A model generated the notes under the pieces. The model saw only the letters and a program-made list of their open reading frames with translations. It was not told the DNA's origin and did no database searches. A DNA stretch of 64,000 nucleotides from DASZIT01 sp963709665 (lineage in GTDB: Bacteria; Actinomycetota; Acidimicrobiia; Acidimicrobiales; RAAP-2), in contig CAVPWU010000011.1 of the NCBI GenBank assembly GCA_963709665.1, positions 62,001 to 126,000 on the forward strand, given 5' to 3'. The position numbers and the translations under genes were made by a program. Below are positions 48,553-57,800 of this stretch, piece after piece; position 1 is the stretch's first letter, and every line of letters begins with the position of its first letter.

Positions 48553-51099
48553 TCATTCGGCGGCGATGGCCGACAGGACGTCCATCCGGGCCGCCCTCCG
48601 GGCCGGCCAGCTGGCGGCCAGCAGGCCGAGCAGGGCGGCCAGGACCAGGAAGACGACGAGGCTGACCCAGGGCACCACCATCTCGGTGATGCCCTGCTGT
48701 TTCAGGGAGGCTGAGAACGCCACCCCCAGGGCGGTCCCCACCACCACCCCGATCACCGCGCCGAACAGCGACAGGATCACCGACTCCGAGCGGATCATCC
48801 CCCGGATCTGTCGACGGGTCATCCCGACGGCCCGGAGGAGACCGATCTCGTGGGTGCGCTCGAAGACCGACAGCATCAGGGTGTTGACGATGCCGATGAG
48901 GGCGATGAGCACGGCCAGGGCCAGGAGCACGTAGACCAGGCCCAGCAGCTGGTTCACTTGGGCGGCCTGGGACTTCTCGAACTCCGCCCGGGTCTGGATC
49001 TTCAGGTTGGGGTAGGGGCGGAGCACCCGGTCCAACGCCGCGGTGGTGGTCGCCGTGGCTCCCCCGGTGGTCCGGACCAGGACGGCCACCGGCAGGGGGT
49101 TGGCGAAGTGGGACCCGAAGAACCCGTCCCCGGCCAGGTAGGACCCGATGAGGGCGTTGGGCTTGAAGATCCCGCCCACCCGCATGTGGCCGGCCCCGGT
49201 CTGGGCGAAGGTGACCGGCACCACCGACCCCACCGTCAGGTGCTTGGAGCTGGCGGTGTTGGCGTCGACGAGCAGCTGCCCCTGGGCCAGGGTGGCCGTC
49301 GACCCGGCGGTGACCTGCACGATCACGGTCTGGGCCAGGCGGTCGGTGGAGATACCGGTCAGGGAGGCCAGCGAGTGCTGGACCTCGAACTCGCCGTTGT
49401 AGACCGTCGACACCGCCGACACCCCGGGCACGGCGGCGGCGGCCGGCGCCACCGAGTCGGAGAACCCGCCGGCTCCGCCCGCCGCCTGGGAGGGGGTGAC
49501 GATGTAGTCGGCGCTGATGGCCTGGTCCACACTGCTGGTGGCCGACTTGGACAGCGAGGCACCGAAGACGGCGATGGCGGAGACCAGGGCCAGGCCCACC
49601 ATCAGGGCGGAGGCGGTCTGGGCCGTCCGGCGGGGGCTCCGCATGGAGTTCTCCCGACCCAGCCGGGCCGGGAGGCCGAAGAGGGCGGCGACCGGCCGGC
49701 CGATGGCGCCGGCCATCGGCCGGGCCACCATCGGGGAGAGCATGCCGATCCCGATGAAGGCACAGACCGCACCGAGGCCCACCAGGGCGATGGCCGGCGC
49801 CGTCAGGCCGAGGACCAGCACCACCACCCCGACCACCGCGAAGGCGCTCCCCACCACGATGCGCCGGTGGGACGACTCGCCGGACGACGACTCGACGTCG
49901 ACCAGGGCGGCGACCGGGGGGATCCGCACCGCCCGGCGGGCCGGGCTGATGGCCGACACCAGGGTGACCCCGACCCCCACCAGCAGGGCCACCACCGCGG
50001 TGCGCGGCTCGATGACCAGGGAGCCCGACGGCAGCGTGATGCCGAGGAGCTTCAGCAGGGCGGTGAGGCCGATGGCGGCCAGCACCCCGAGGCCCAGCCC
50101 GACCACCGACGCCACCAGCCCGGTGAGGCCCGCCTCCAGCAGCACCGACCGGAAGACCTGACGGCGACTGGCCCCCACGATCCGCAGCAGGGCCAGCTCC
50201 CGGGTCCGCTGCCCGACGATGATCGAGAAGGTGTTGAAGATGGTGAATCCCCCCACGAACAGGGAGATGAAGGCGAACACCAGCAGGGCGGTGGAGAAGA
50301 AGGACAGCCCCTGATTGATCTGGCTGGTGGACTCGGCGGCCACGGTGGCGCCGGTCACCACCTCGACGCCAGGCGGGAGCACCCTGGCGATCGACCGCTG
50401 GAGGCTGGCCTTGTCGACCCCCGGGGCGGCCAGGACGTTGACGGCGTCGTAGACACCGGCGTCGCCGAACACCGACTGGGCCACGGGCAGCTCGAACGCC
50501 GCCAGCGTGGCGCCGGCCAGGTTGTCGGCGGTGCCGAAACGCACCAGCCCGGAGATGGTGAACGTCCGGGGTTTCCCGATCAGCAGCACCCGGACCTGGT
50601 CACCGACCGTAAACCCGTACTTCTGGGCGGTGCCCAGGTCCATGGCCACCTGGTCGGGACCCCGGGGGGCGTGGCCGCTGGCCAGGGTCAGCGGCGACAG
50701 GCGGGAGTTGGGATCGAAGGAGGTCCCGATGGTCGGCGCCCCACCGGTGCTGATGGCCTTGCCGGCCTTCGAGACGAACTGGGCGTAGCCACTTACGGTG
50801 CCGTCGGCATAGGCCACACCGGCCACCCGGCGGACGTCGGCGGCGATCGACTCGGGGACCGGCTTGCGCACGGCACTGGCTCCCGCACCGCCGTTGTTGG
50901 GGCCGAAGGCCGCCGTTCCCCGCACCTCGAAGTCGACGTTCTGGTAGATGTGGCCGAAGAGGGTGGAGAAGGTGTTGTGGAGGGTGTCCGTCAGCACCAG
51001 GGTGCCGCTGACGAAGGTGACGCCCAGCACGATGGCCAGCGCCGTCAGCGCCAGCCGGAGCTTGTGGGCCAGGAGGCCCTTGACGGTCACCTTCCACAC
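48553..51099 (-). CDS. ABC transporter permease, FtsX/MacB type
   Basis: A GTG at 51099 begins an 848-residue protein starting MWKVTVKGLLAHKLRLALTA, LAIVLGVTFVSGTLVLTDTL (first helix). A large extracytoplasmic domain follows and then two FtsX blocks: FIFNTFSIIVGQRTRELALL with RIVGASRRQVFRSVLLEAGL, and NTLMLSVFERTHEIGLLRAV with GMTRRQIRGMIRSESV near the C-terminus. Ten or so transmembrane helices are visible. It is a fused double permease of the type that moves lipids, lipoproteins or peptides out of the membrane rather than small solutes. It begins one base after the ATPase stop. Confidence 0.9.
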   Translation of the reverse strand: MWKVTVKGLLAHKLRLALTALAIVLGVTFVSGTLVLTDTLHNTFSTLFGHIYQNVDFEVRGTAAFGPNNGGAGASAVRKPVPESIAADVRRVAGVAYADGTVSGYAQFVSKAGKAISTGGAPTIGTSFDPNSRLSPLTLASGHAPRGPDQVAMDLGTAQKYGFTVGDQVRVLLIGKPRTFTISGLVRFGTADNLAGATLAAFELPVAQSVFGDAGVYDAVNVLAAPGVDKASLQRSIARVLPPGVEVVTGATVAAESTSQINQGLSFFSTALLVFAFISLFVGGFTIFNTFSIIVGQRTRELALLRIVGASRRQVFRSVLLEAGLTGLVASVVGLGLGVLAAIGLTALLKLLGITLPSGSLVIEPRTAVVALLVGVGVTLVSAISPARRAVRIPPVAALVDVESSSGESSHRRIVVGSAFAVVGVVVLVLGLTAPAIALVGLGAVCAFIGIGMLSPMVARPMAGAIGRPVAALFGLPARLGRENSMRSPRRTAQTASALMVGLALVSAIAVFGASLSKSATSSVDQAISADYIVTPSQAAGGAGGFSDSVAPAAAAVPGVSAVSTVYNGEFEVQHSLASLTGISTDRLAQTVIVQVTAGSTATLAQGQLLVDANTASSKHLTVGSVVPVTFAQTGAGHMRVGGIFKPNALIGSYLAGDGFFGSHFANPLPVAVLVRTTGGATATTTAALDRVLRPYPNLKIQTRAEFEKSQAAQVNQLLGLVYVLLALAVLIALIGIVNTLMLSVFERTHEIGLLRAVGMTRRQIRGMIRSESVILSLFGAVIGVVVGTALGVAFSASLKQQGITEMVVPWVSLVVFLVLAALLGLLAASWPARRAARMDVLSAIAAE

Positions 51100-51100
51100 A

Positions 51101-51868
51101 TCAGCTCCCGAACTGCTTCATCTGCTCGAGGATGGTGTCGGTGGTGGGCGTGGCGAGCTCCCCCACCACCTTCCCGTCGGCCAGGAAGACCGCCCGGTCG
51201 GCGAACGACGCCCCGTGGGCATCGTGGGTGACCATCACCACCGACTGCCCGAACTCCTTCACGGACCGTCGGAGGAAGCCGAGCATCTCGGCCGACGAGT
51301 TGGAGTCGAGGTTGCCGGTGGGCTCGTCGGCGAAGATCAGATCGGGCCGGCCGATCAGGGCGCGGGCGCACGCCACCCGCTGCTGCTGCCCGCCGGACAT
51401 CTCGTTGGGGCGGTGGCTCAGGCGGTCGCCGATCCCGAGCTGGGCGACCAGGAGGTCGAACCACTCCCGGTCCACCGGCCGCCCGGCCAGATCGGACGGG
51501 AGGGTGATGTTCTCGGCGGCCGTCAGGGTGGGGACCAGGTTGAACGACTGGAAGACGAACCCCACCCGGTCGCGGCGCATCTGGGTCAGTCCCCGGTCGT
51601 CGAGGCCGCCGATCTCGAGGTCACCCACGAAGGTCCGACCCGAGGTCGGGGTGTCGAGGCCGGCCATGCAGTGCATCAGGGTCGACTTGCCGGAGCCCGA
51701 GGGTCCCATCACCGCGGTGAACTGTCCCCGGGCGAAGTCGATCGACACCCCGTCGAGGGCACGGACGGTGGCATCGCCCCGCCCGTACACCTTGACCAGG
51801 TCGACCGCCCGGGCCGCCGGCAGGGTCGGCGGCGGCGCCCAGGCCACCCCCGGATCGGTCACTGTCAT
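51101..51868 (-). CDS. ABC transporter ATP-binding protein (LolD/MacB type)
   Basis: The 255-residue ATPase has Walker A at residues 55-63 (MGPSGSGKSTL), the signature MSGGQQQRVACARALIG, Walker B LIFADEPTGNLDS and the switch His in VMVTHDAHGASFAD. FQSFNLVPTLTAAENITLP is typical of the LolD/MacB export group. The start ATG (51868) has GGAGGG. It is cotranscribed with the permease and energises it. Substrate unknown. Confidence 0.93.
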   Translation of the reverse strand: MTVTDPGVAWAPPPTLPAARAVDLVKVYGRGDATVRALDGVSIDFARGQFTAVMGPSGSGKSTLMHCMAGLDTPTSGRTFVGDLEIGGLDDRGLTQMRRDRVGFVFQSFNLVPTLTAAENITLPSDLAGRPVDREWFDLLVAQLGIGDRLSHRPNEMSGGQQQRVACARALIGRPDLIFADEPTGNLDSNSSAEMLGFLRRSVKEFGQSVVMVTHDAHGASFADRAVFLADGKVVGELATPTTDTILEQMKQFGS

Positions 51869-51997
51869 CGCCACCCTCCTCCGCACGGACAGGGCGGTCC
51901 TCCGACCGCCATCCGCGCAGTCTGCCACGTGGCCCTCCCTCGGACGGGCGCCGCACGCCGGGACGTCCGCCCCCGGCGACTGTGCTCTGATCTGGTC

Positions 51998-52912
51998 ATG
52001 GCGGACCACCGGCCCCACCCGCATGCGCCTGAGTGGTTCCGGCGCGCCCTGGCCGTCCCCCAGTCCGATCTGGCGGTCGACGTCGAGGGCGCCACCATCC
52101 ACGCCCTGGCCTGTGGGCCGCCGGGGGCCCGGGGTCTGGTGTTCGTGCACGGCGGTGGGGCCCACGCCCACTGGTGGACCCACGTGTCGGCCGCCTTCGG
52201 CGACCAGTTCCGGGTCCTGGCCCTCGACCTGTCGGGTCACGGTGACAGCCAGCACCGGACCGAGTACTCCCTCGAGCAGTGGACCGAGGAGGTGCTGGCG
52301 GTGGCCGACGCCGGGGAGATCGACGGGCCGCCGGTGGTGGTCGGCCACAGCATGGGCGGATTCGTCACCATCGCCACGGCCGCCCTCCACGGCGACCGGG
52401 TGGCGGGCGCCATCGTCTGCGACTCGCCGGTGACCGAGCCCGACCCGGAGATCGGGGCCTACCAGGTGAAGGAGGCGTTCGGCCTACCCCGGACCTATCC
52501 CACCGTCGAGGAGGCCGTCCGACACTTCCGCACCGTCCCCGCCCAGGACCACTACCTCGACTTCGTGATGGACCATGTGGCCCGGCACTCCATCCGGGCG
52601 GTGGACGGCGGGTGGCGGTGGAAGTTCGACCGTTCGGTCTTCGCTCAGTTCACCGAGGGGATCCGGGGCGTGGCGCTGCCCTACCTCTCCCAGGTCCGGT
52701 GCCGCTTCGCCCTCCTCCGGTCCGAGCACGGACTGGTCACCGCCGACATCGGCCGCTTCATGTACGAGGAGCTGGGCCGGGTCACCCCGGTCATCGAGAT
52801 CCCCGAGGCGGGCCATCACGCCATGCTCGACCAGCCCCTGTTGCTCCTCACCGCCCTCCGCACCCTGCTGGCCGACTGGGACCACTCGGAGCCCCGTCGC
52901 CGGGACGCCTGA
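51998..52912 (+). CDS. alpha/beta hydrolase
   Basis: The 304-residue protein has the oxyanion loop VFVHGGGAHAHWWTH, the nucleophile elbow VVVGHSMGGFVTIATAAL, and a C-terminal catalytic His in IPEAGHHAMLDQPLLLL. RVLALDLSGHGDSQHR is the usual strand. No signal peptide is present, so it acts in the cytosol. Substrate unknown: esterase, epoxide hydrolase or C-C hydrolase are all possible. It diverges from the ABC transporter. Confidence 0.9.
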   Translation: MADHRPHPHAPEWFRRALAVPQSDLAVDVEGATIHALACGPPGARGLVFVHGGGAHAHWWTHVSAAFGDQFRVLALDLSGHGDSQHRTEYSLEQWTEEVLAVADAGEIDGPPVVVGHSMGGFVTIATAALHGDRVAGAIVCDSPVTEPDPEIGAYQVKEAFGLPRTYPTVEEAVRHFRTVPAQDHYLDFVMDHVARHSIRAVDGGWRWKFDRSVFAQFTEGIRGVALPYLSQVRCRFALLRSEHGLVTADIGRFMYEELGRVTPVIEIPEAGHHAMLDQPLLLLTALRTLLADWDHSEPRRRDA

Positions 52913-52929
52913 ACGGGTACGGGTCGGAG

Positions 52930-54291
52930 TCAGCCCGCCCCGTAGAAGGGAGCGCCGAAGGCGAAGACCCCGCCGTCGCTCCCGACCAGCCAGTAGCCGC
53001 CGGTCGCCAGATCGGCGGCCATACCGACGATCGGGGCGTTGAGCAGCAGGGCACCGGTGGAGCCGTGGAACGGGGCGTCGCCGCCGGTGAAGATGCCCCC
53101 GTCGGAGGCCACGAACCAGTACCCCAGGCTGTCGGCGGTGGCCGCCATGCCGTTGACCGGCTTGTTCAGGTGGAGGCTGCCGGTGGAGCCGTAGAACGGA
53201 GCCCCGAAGGCGAAGATTCCGCCGTCGGAGGCGACCAGCCAGTAGCCACCGGTGGCGTCATCAGCGGCGATCCCCACCATCGGCTTGTTGAGGGTCAGCG
53301 AGCCGGTCGACCCCTGGAACACGGCGTCGCCGAAGGCGAAGATGCCTCCGTCCGCCGCCACCAGCCAGTACCCCCGGCCATCCTTGGTCGGGGCCATGTC
53401 GACCACCGGCTTGTTGAGCGGGATTCCGCCCATCGAGCCGAAGAAGCCGGCGTTCCCGTAGGCGAAGGTGCCCCCGTCGGCCGCCACCAACCAGTACCCC
53501 CGCCCGTCGGGAGTGGCCACGATGTGGGAGATGGGCTGGTTCAGGTGGAGCGCGGCGGCGTCCCCGTAGTTGACGGCGTCGCCGTGGACGGTCACGTTCC
53601 CGTTGGACCAGCCGATCCAGTACCCGCCGCCATCGGGCGTCGAGGCGATCCCCACGGCGGTCACCGCCTGTGTCGGGGCGGGGGCGGGGGCGGTCTGGTA
53701 GACCAGACCGACCGTCCCACCGTTCTCGGCGGAGTCGGCCAGGACCAGGAGGCAGTCCCCGTACTGCGCCTGTTGGGCGGGGGTCGGCGGGCACACCGCG
53801 GCCGGGTCGGGCGCCGCGAACGGGTCCGGCACGATGAAGGTGCCATTCAGGTTGCCGGCACCGTCGGTGGTGAACTGTTGGATGTTGGGGTCGATCTCGT
53901 TCTCGGACTCGGTCGCCGCGAACAGCGGGCTCACCTCACCGGCGTTGACGGTGTCGAAGGGCGACCAGCCGGAGCAGGCGATGGTGATCGCACCTCCCGG
54001 AGTCACATTCTGAACGGGCCCGGAGGTCCCGTTGAAGGTGCACGACGGTGCACCGTGGGGGCGGACGGTGAAGCCCCGCACGTGGGCGCCGGAACCGGTG
54101 GCGGCGACCACGCCGGCGACGGTGCCGACCGGGGAGGGTGCCTGATGTCCGGAGGTGGCCGCGCCCACCGGGATACTGAACATGCCGACGGCCAACGCGC
54201 TGCCGGCCAGGAGACACAGGAGCCTGCGGCGCCCCCCACCGGACCCGGAGGTCGTGTGCCCCCCCCTCACTTCGGATTCCCTCGTATGCAT
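52930..54291 (-). CDS. secreted six-repeat protein (GYWLVASDGG repeats)
   Basis: The ATG at 54291 (GAGGGG site) leads to a signal peptide (RRRLLCLLAGSALAVGMFSI ending near VGAA). A mature N-terminal domain of about 180 residues follows, with TPGGAITIACSGWSPFDTV. Six repeats of about 42 residues then run to the end, each of the form GMAATxDGxGYWLVASDGGI, FAFGDAxFYGSTGSLxLNKP. Their length and alternating pattern suggest a beta-propeller-like surface protein. Such repeats are common in Acidimicrobiia. A start at 54315 would add eight residues. The final repeat stops short (FYGAG). It diverges from the fibronectin protein; both likely reach the cell surface. Confidence 0.85.
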   Translation of the reverse strand: MHTRESEVRGGHTTSGSGGGRRRLLCLLAGSALAVGMFSIPVGAATSGHQAPSPVGTVAGVVAATGSGAHVRGFTVRPHGAPSCTFNGTSGPVQNVTPGGAITIACSGWSPFDTVNAGEVSPLFAATESENEIDPNIQQFTTDGAGNLNGTFIVPDPFAAPDPAAVCPPTPAQQAQYGDCLLVLADSAENGGTVGLVYQTAPAPAPTQAVTAVGIASTPDGGGYWIGWSNGNVTVHGDAVNYGDAAALHLNQPISHIVATPDGRGYWLVAADGGTFAYGNAGFFGSMGGIPLNKPVVDMAPTKDGRGYWLVAADGGIFAFGDAVFQGSTGSLTLNKPMVGIAADDATGGYWLVASDGGIFAFGAPFYGSTGSLHLNKPVNGMAATADSLGYWFVASDGGIFTGGDAPFHGSTGALLLNAPIVGMAADLATGGYWLVGSDGGVFAFGAPFYGAG

Positions 54292-54546
54292 CCGTACCAC
54301 CCCTCTTGCGCTCACCGACAGTTGGCGCTCCCCTGCTACCCGTAGTGCAACGTAACAGAGGCCGCCGGCGAAGGTCGGGCCGACCCCGGATCTACGGGAT
54401 TCTGCCCGGTCCGTCGTCCGGCCACAGTGCCGGTGGACGGCCCGCTACCTCATTCATTATTGGTGCAAATATTTCCATGGGATTTGAGCACACCGCCCGT
54501 CACAATCCGTATCCAGGCCAACACAAGCTGTGAGTTTGGCCAATTA

Positions 54547-54575
54547 CTTATCGGTAACCGATTGATTCCGATAAG
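54547..54575. promoter_or_regulatory. 8-bp inverted repeat with nested palindrome
   Basis: CTTATCGG and CCGATAAG are perfectly complementary with a 13-bp spacer; within it ATCGG-TAA-CCGAT is a smaller palindrome. The nested arrangement allows two alternative hairpins or an operator with two dimer sites. Confidence 0.5.
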
Positions 54576-54666
54576 GCGGATAGTTAACGTGTGTCGAGTC
54601 ACATCGGGTGGCCCCGCAGGTACCGTTACTGGCACTTCGCGGGCGTGACTGAATAGTTCGGGGGCT

Positions 54667-54682
54667 CGAGTCCGAAGACTCG
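54667..54682. other. perfect 6-bp hairpin with CGAA loop
   Basis: CGAGTC-CGAA-GACTCG forms a stable stem-loop within the intergenic region, 185 bp before the fibronectin gene start, so it would be in its leader if transcription starts early. Confidence 0.4.
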
Positions 54683-54867
54683 TAACTGTATGTCGGATCA
54701 TTTATTGACTGCGCGAATGCAAATGGCATCGGCGCAGTTCAGCGAATGGCGGCATCAGAAAATCTGAATTATCGGATCATCAGGCTGAGTTCGTTCGAAC
54801 TGGGGCAGGCGAACGGGGTGGGTACGGGTGGTCTCAGGTCACGCACTGACCAAGGAGAACCCAACAG

Positions 54868-57800
54868 ATGCAACACGAACGATCCGTTTGGCGACGGCTC
54901 AGTCGCCTAGGGACCGCCTTGGCGACAGCTGTCGTCGCAGTCGGTTCCGTCGTCGGCGTCGCGGCGTTGACCGACGCTCCCGCCGGGGCGGCCACTCCGG
55001 TCTCGGCCTACTTCACCTTCGGGACCCCGATCCTCGGCGGGTGGACCCAGCAGGAGGTCACCGCCACCGGCTCGGCCCCCACCACGGTCGCCCAGGGATC
55101 CAACTTCACCCTGAGCGTGACTCCGGCGCCCGAGGTGGTACCGACCACCGACTCGGGCATCAGCGTCACCGACATCAGTGACATCCAGACCCTGGTGCCG
55201 GTCCCGGCCGGCGCCACCTACGTCTCCAGCTCGGTGAGCGGAACCGGCAGCTGGACAGGTGGGACGGTCTCCACGATCCCCGCATCGGGGACCTTTCCGC
55301 TGACCGTGACCTACTGCACGGCCACCACCGGAACGCTCTGCACCGCCACTCCGCAGAACCTGACGGCCGCCAGTAACTCCCAGACGGCTCCCTTCCCCTT
55401 CGCCGGGGACACGACGCTCCCCTACATTCAGGTGTCGTCGGGCTCGACCGCCATTCCGGCCGGTGCCACGGTGACCTTCCCGACCATCAACACCGTGCTC
55501 ACCGCCTCGGGCGCGCCCGGAACGGCGCTCCCCGCGGAGATCTCGGAGTTCGACTCCACGGCAACGGTGTCGCTGCTCGGGTCCAGCATCTCCACCACCG
55601 TGCACGGCTGGCCCACCGGAACGACGGCGCTCCCGGCCTCCGACCTGACCAGTTCGTCGCCCATCCCGGCGGCCACCCCGGTGCCCCTGAGCACCACCAC
55701 CATCACGGCGGCCAGCACGGTGCCGGGGGCTCCCACCATCGGGACGGCCACCGCCGGCAACGCCTCGGCGACGGTCACCTGGACGGCTCCGGCCTCCAAC
55801 GGCGGCAGTGCCATCACCGGCTACGTGATCACCCCGTCGTCCGGCTCGCCGGTCACCGTGGGGAACGTCACCAGTGACACGCTGACCGGCCTCACCAACG
55901 GGACCGCCTACACCTTCACGGTGGCGGCGATCAACGCGGTGGGCACCGGCCCGGCGTCGGCAGCCTCCAACTCGGTGACCCCGACAGCCCCGGCCACCGT
56001 GCCGGGGGCTCCCACCATCGGGACGGCCACGGCCGGCAACGCCTCGGCGACGGTCACCTGGACGGCGCCTAGCTCCAACGGCGGCTCGGCCATCACCGGG
56101 TACGTCATCACCCCGTCGTCCGGCTCGCCGGTCACCGTGGGGAACGTCACCAGTGACACGCTGACCGGTCTCACCAACGGGACCGCCTACACCTTCACGG
56201 TGGCGGCGATCAACGCGGTGGGCACCGGCCCGGCCTCGGCAGCCTCCAACTCGGTGACTCCGACGGCTCCGGCCACGGTGCCGGGGGCTCCCACCATCGG
56301 GACGGCCACCGCCGGCAACGCCTCGGCGACGGTCACCTGGACCGCACCCGCCTCCAACGGCGGCAGTGCCATCACCGGCTACGTCATCACCCCGTCGTCC
56401 GGCTCGCCGGTCACCGTCGGGAACGTGACCAGTGACGTGGTCACCGGCCTCACCAACGGGACCGCCTACACCTTCAAGGTGGCGGCGATCAACGCGGTGG
56501 GCACCGGTGCCCAGTCGGCGGCCTCCAACTCGGTGACGCCGACGGCTCCGGCCACGGTTCCGGGCGCCCCGACCATCGGGACGGCCACGGCCGGCAACGC
56601 CTCGGCGACGGTCACCTGGACGGCGCCTAGCTCCAACGGCGGCAGTGCCATCACCGGCTACGTCATCACCCCGTCGTCCGGCTCGCCGGTGACGGTGGGC
56701 AACGTGACGTCCGACACGCTGACCGGTCTCACCAACGGGACGACGTACACCTTCACGGTGGCGGCGATCAACGCGGTGGGCACCGGCCCGGCGTCAGCAG
56801 CGTCCAACGCCGTGACCCCGGTGGCACCGGCCACCGTGCCAGGCGCCCCGACCATCGGGACCGCCACGGCCGGCAACGCCTCGGCCACGGTGAACTGGAC
56901 GGCTCCCGCCTCCAACGGTGGAAGCCCGATCACCGGGTACGTGATCACCCCGTCGTCCGGCTCGCCGGTCACCGTCGGGAACGTGACCACCGACACCCTG
57001 ACCGGCCTCACCAACGGGACCGCCTACACCTTCACGGTGGCGGCGATCAACGCGGTGGGCACCGGCCCGGCCTCGGCGGCCTCCAACTCGGTGACCCCGG
57101 AGCCGGCGACCACCGTGCCCAGCGCCCCGACCATCGGGACCGCCACCGCCGGCAACGCCTCGGCGACGGTCACCTGGACGGCCCCCGCCTCCAACGGCGG
57201 CAGTGCCATCACCGGGTACGTGATCACCCCGTCGTCCGGCTCGCCGGTCACCGTCGGGAACGTCACCAGTGACACCCTCACCGGTCTCACCAACGGGACC
57301 GCCTACACCTTCACGGTGGCGGCGATCAACGCGGTGGGCACCGGCCCGGCCTCGGCGGCCTCCAACTCGGTGACGCCGAACGCTCCGGCCACGGTTCCGG
57401 GGGCCCCGACCATCGGGACCGCCACCGCCGGCAACGCCTCGGCCACGGTCACCTGGACGGCGCCTGCCTCCAACGGCGGCAGTGCCATCACCGGCTATGT
57501 CATCACCCCGTCGTCCGGCTCGCCGGTCACCGTGGGCAATGTCACCAGTGACACCCTGACCGGTCTCACCAACGGGACCGCCTACACCTTCACGGTGGCG
57601 GCGATCAACGCGGTGGGCACCGGCCCGGCCTCGGCAGCCTCCAACTCGGTGACGCCGGAGCCGGCGACCACCGTGCCGGGGGCTCCGACCATCGGGACGG
57701 CCACCGCCGGCAACGCCTCGGCGACGGTCACCTGGACGGCGCCTGCCTCCAACGGCGGCTCGGCCATCACCGGGTACGTCATCACCCCGTCGTCCGGCTC

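Larger units (their letters stand above)
54292..54867. other. 576-bp structured divergent intergenic region
   Basis: The central part (54430-54800) is clearly AT-richer than its surroundings and contains two strong inverted repeats and the direct repeat TCGGATCAT (54693 and 54772). It separates two genes for secreted repeat proteins and must hold both promoters. I see no gene in it. A riboswitch or regulatory RNA is possible but I could not match a known class. Confidence 0.5.

Noticed and set aside
54292..54867. c-di-AMP (ydaO-type) riboswitch upstream of the surface protein
   Set aside because: Actinobacterial cell-wall genes often carry one, but I could not find the conserved core sequence or pairings here; only simple hairpins are visible.
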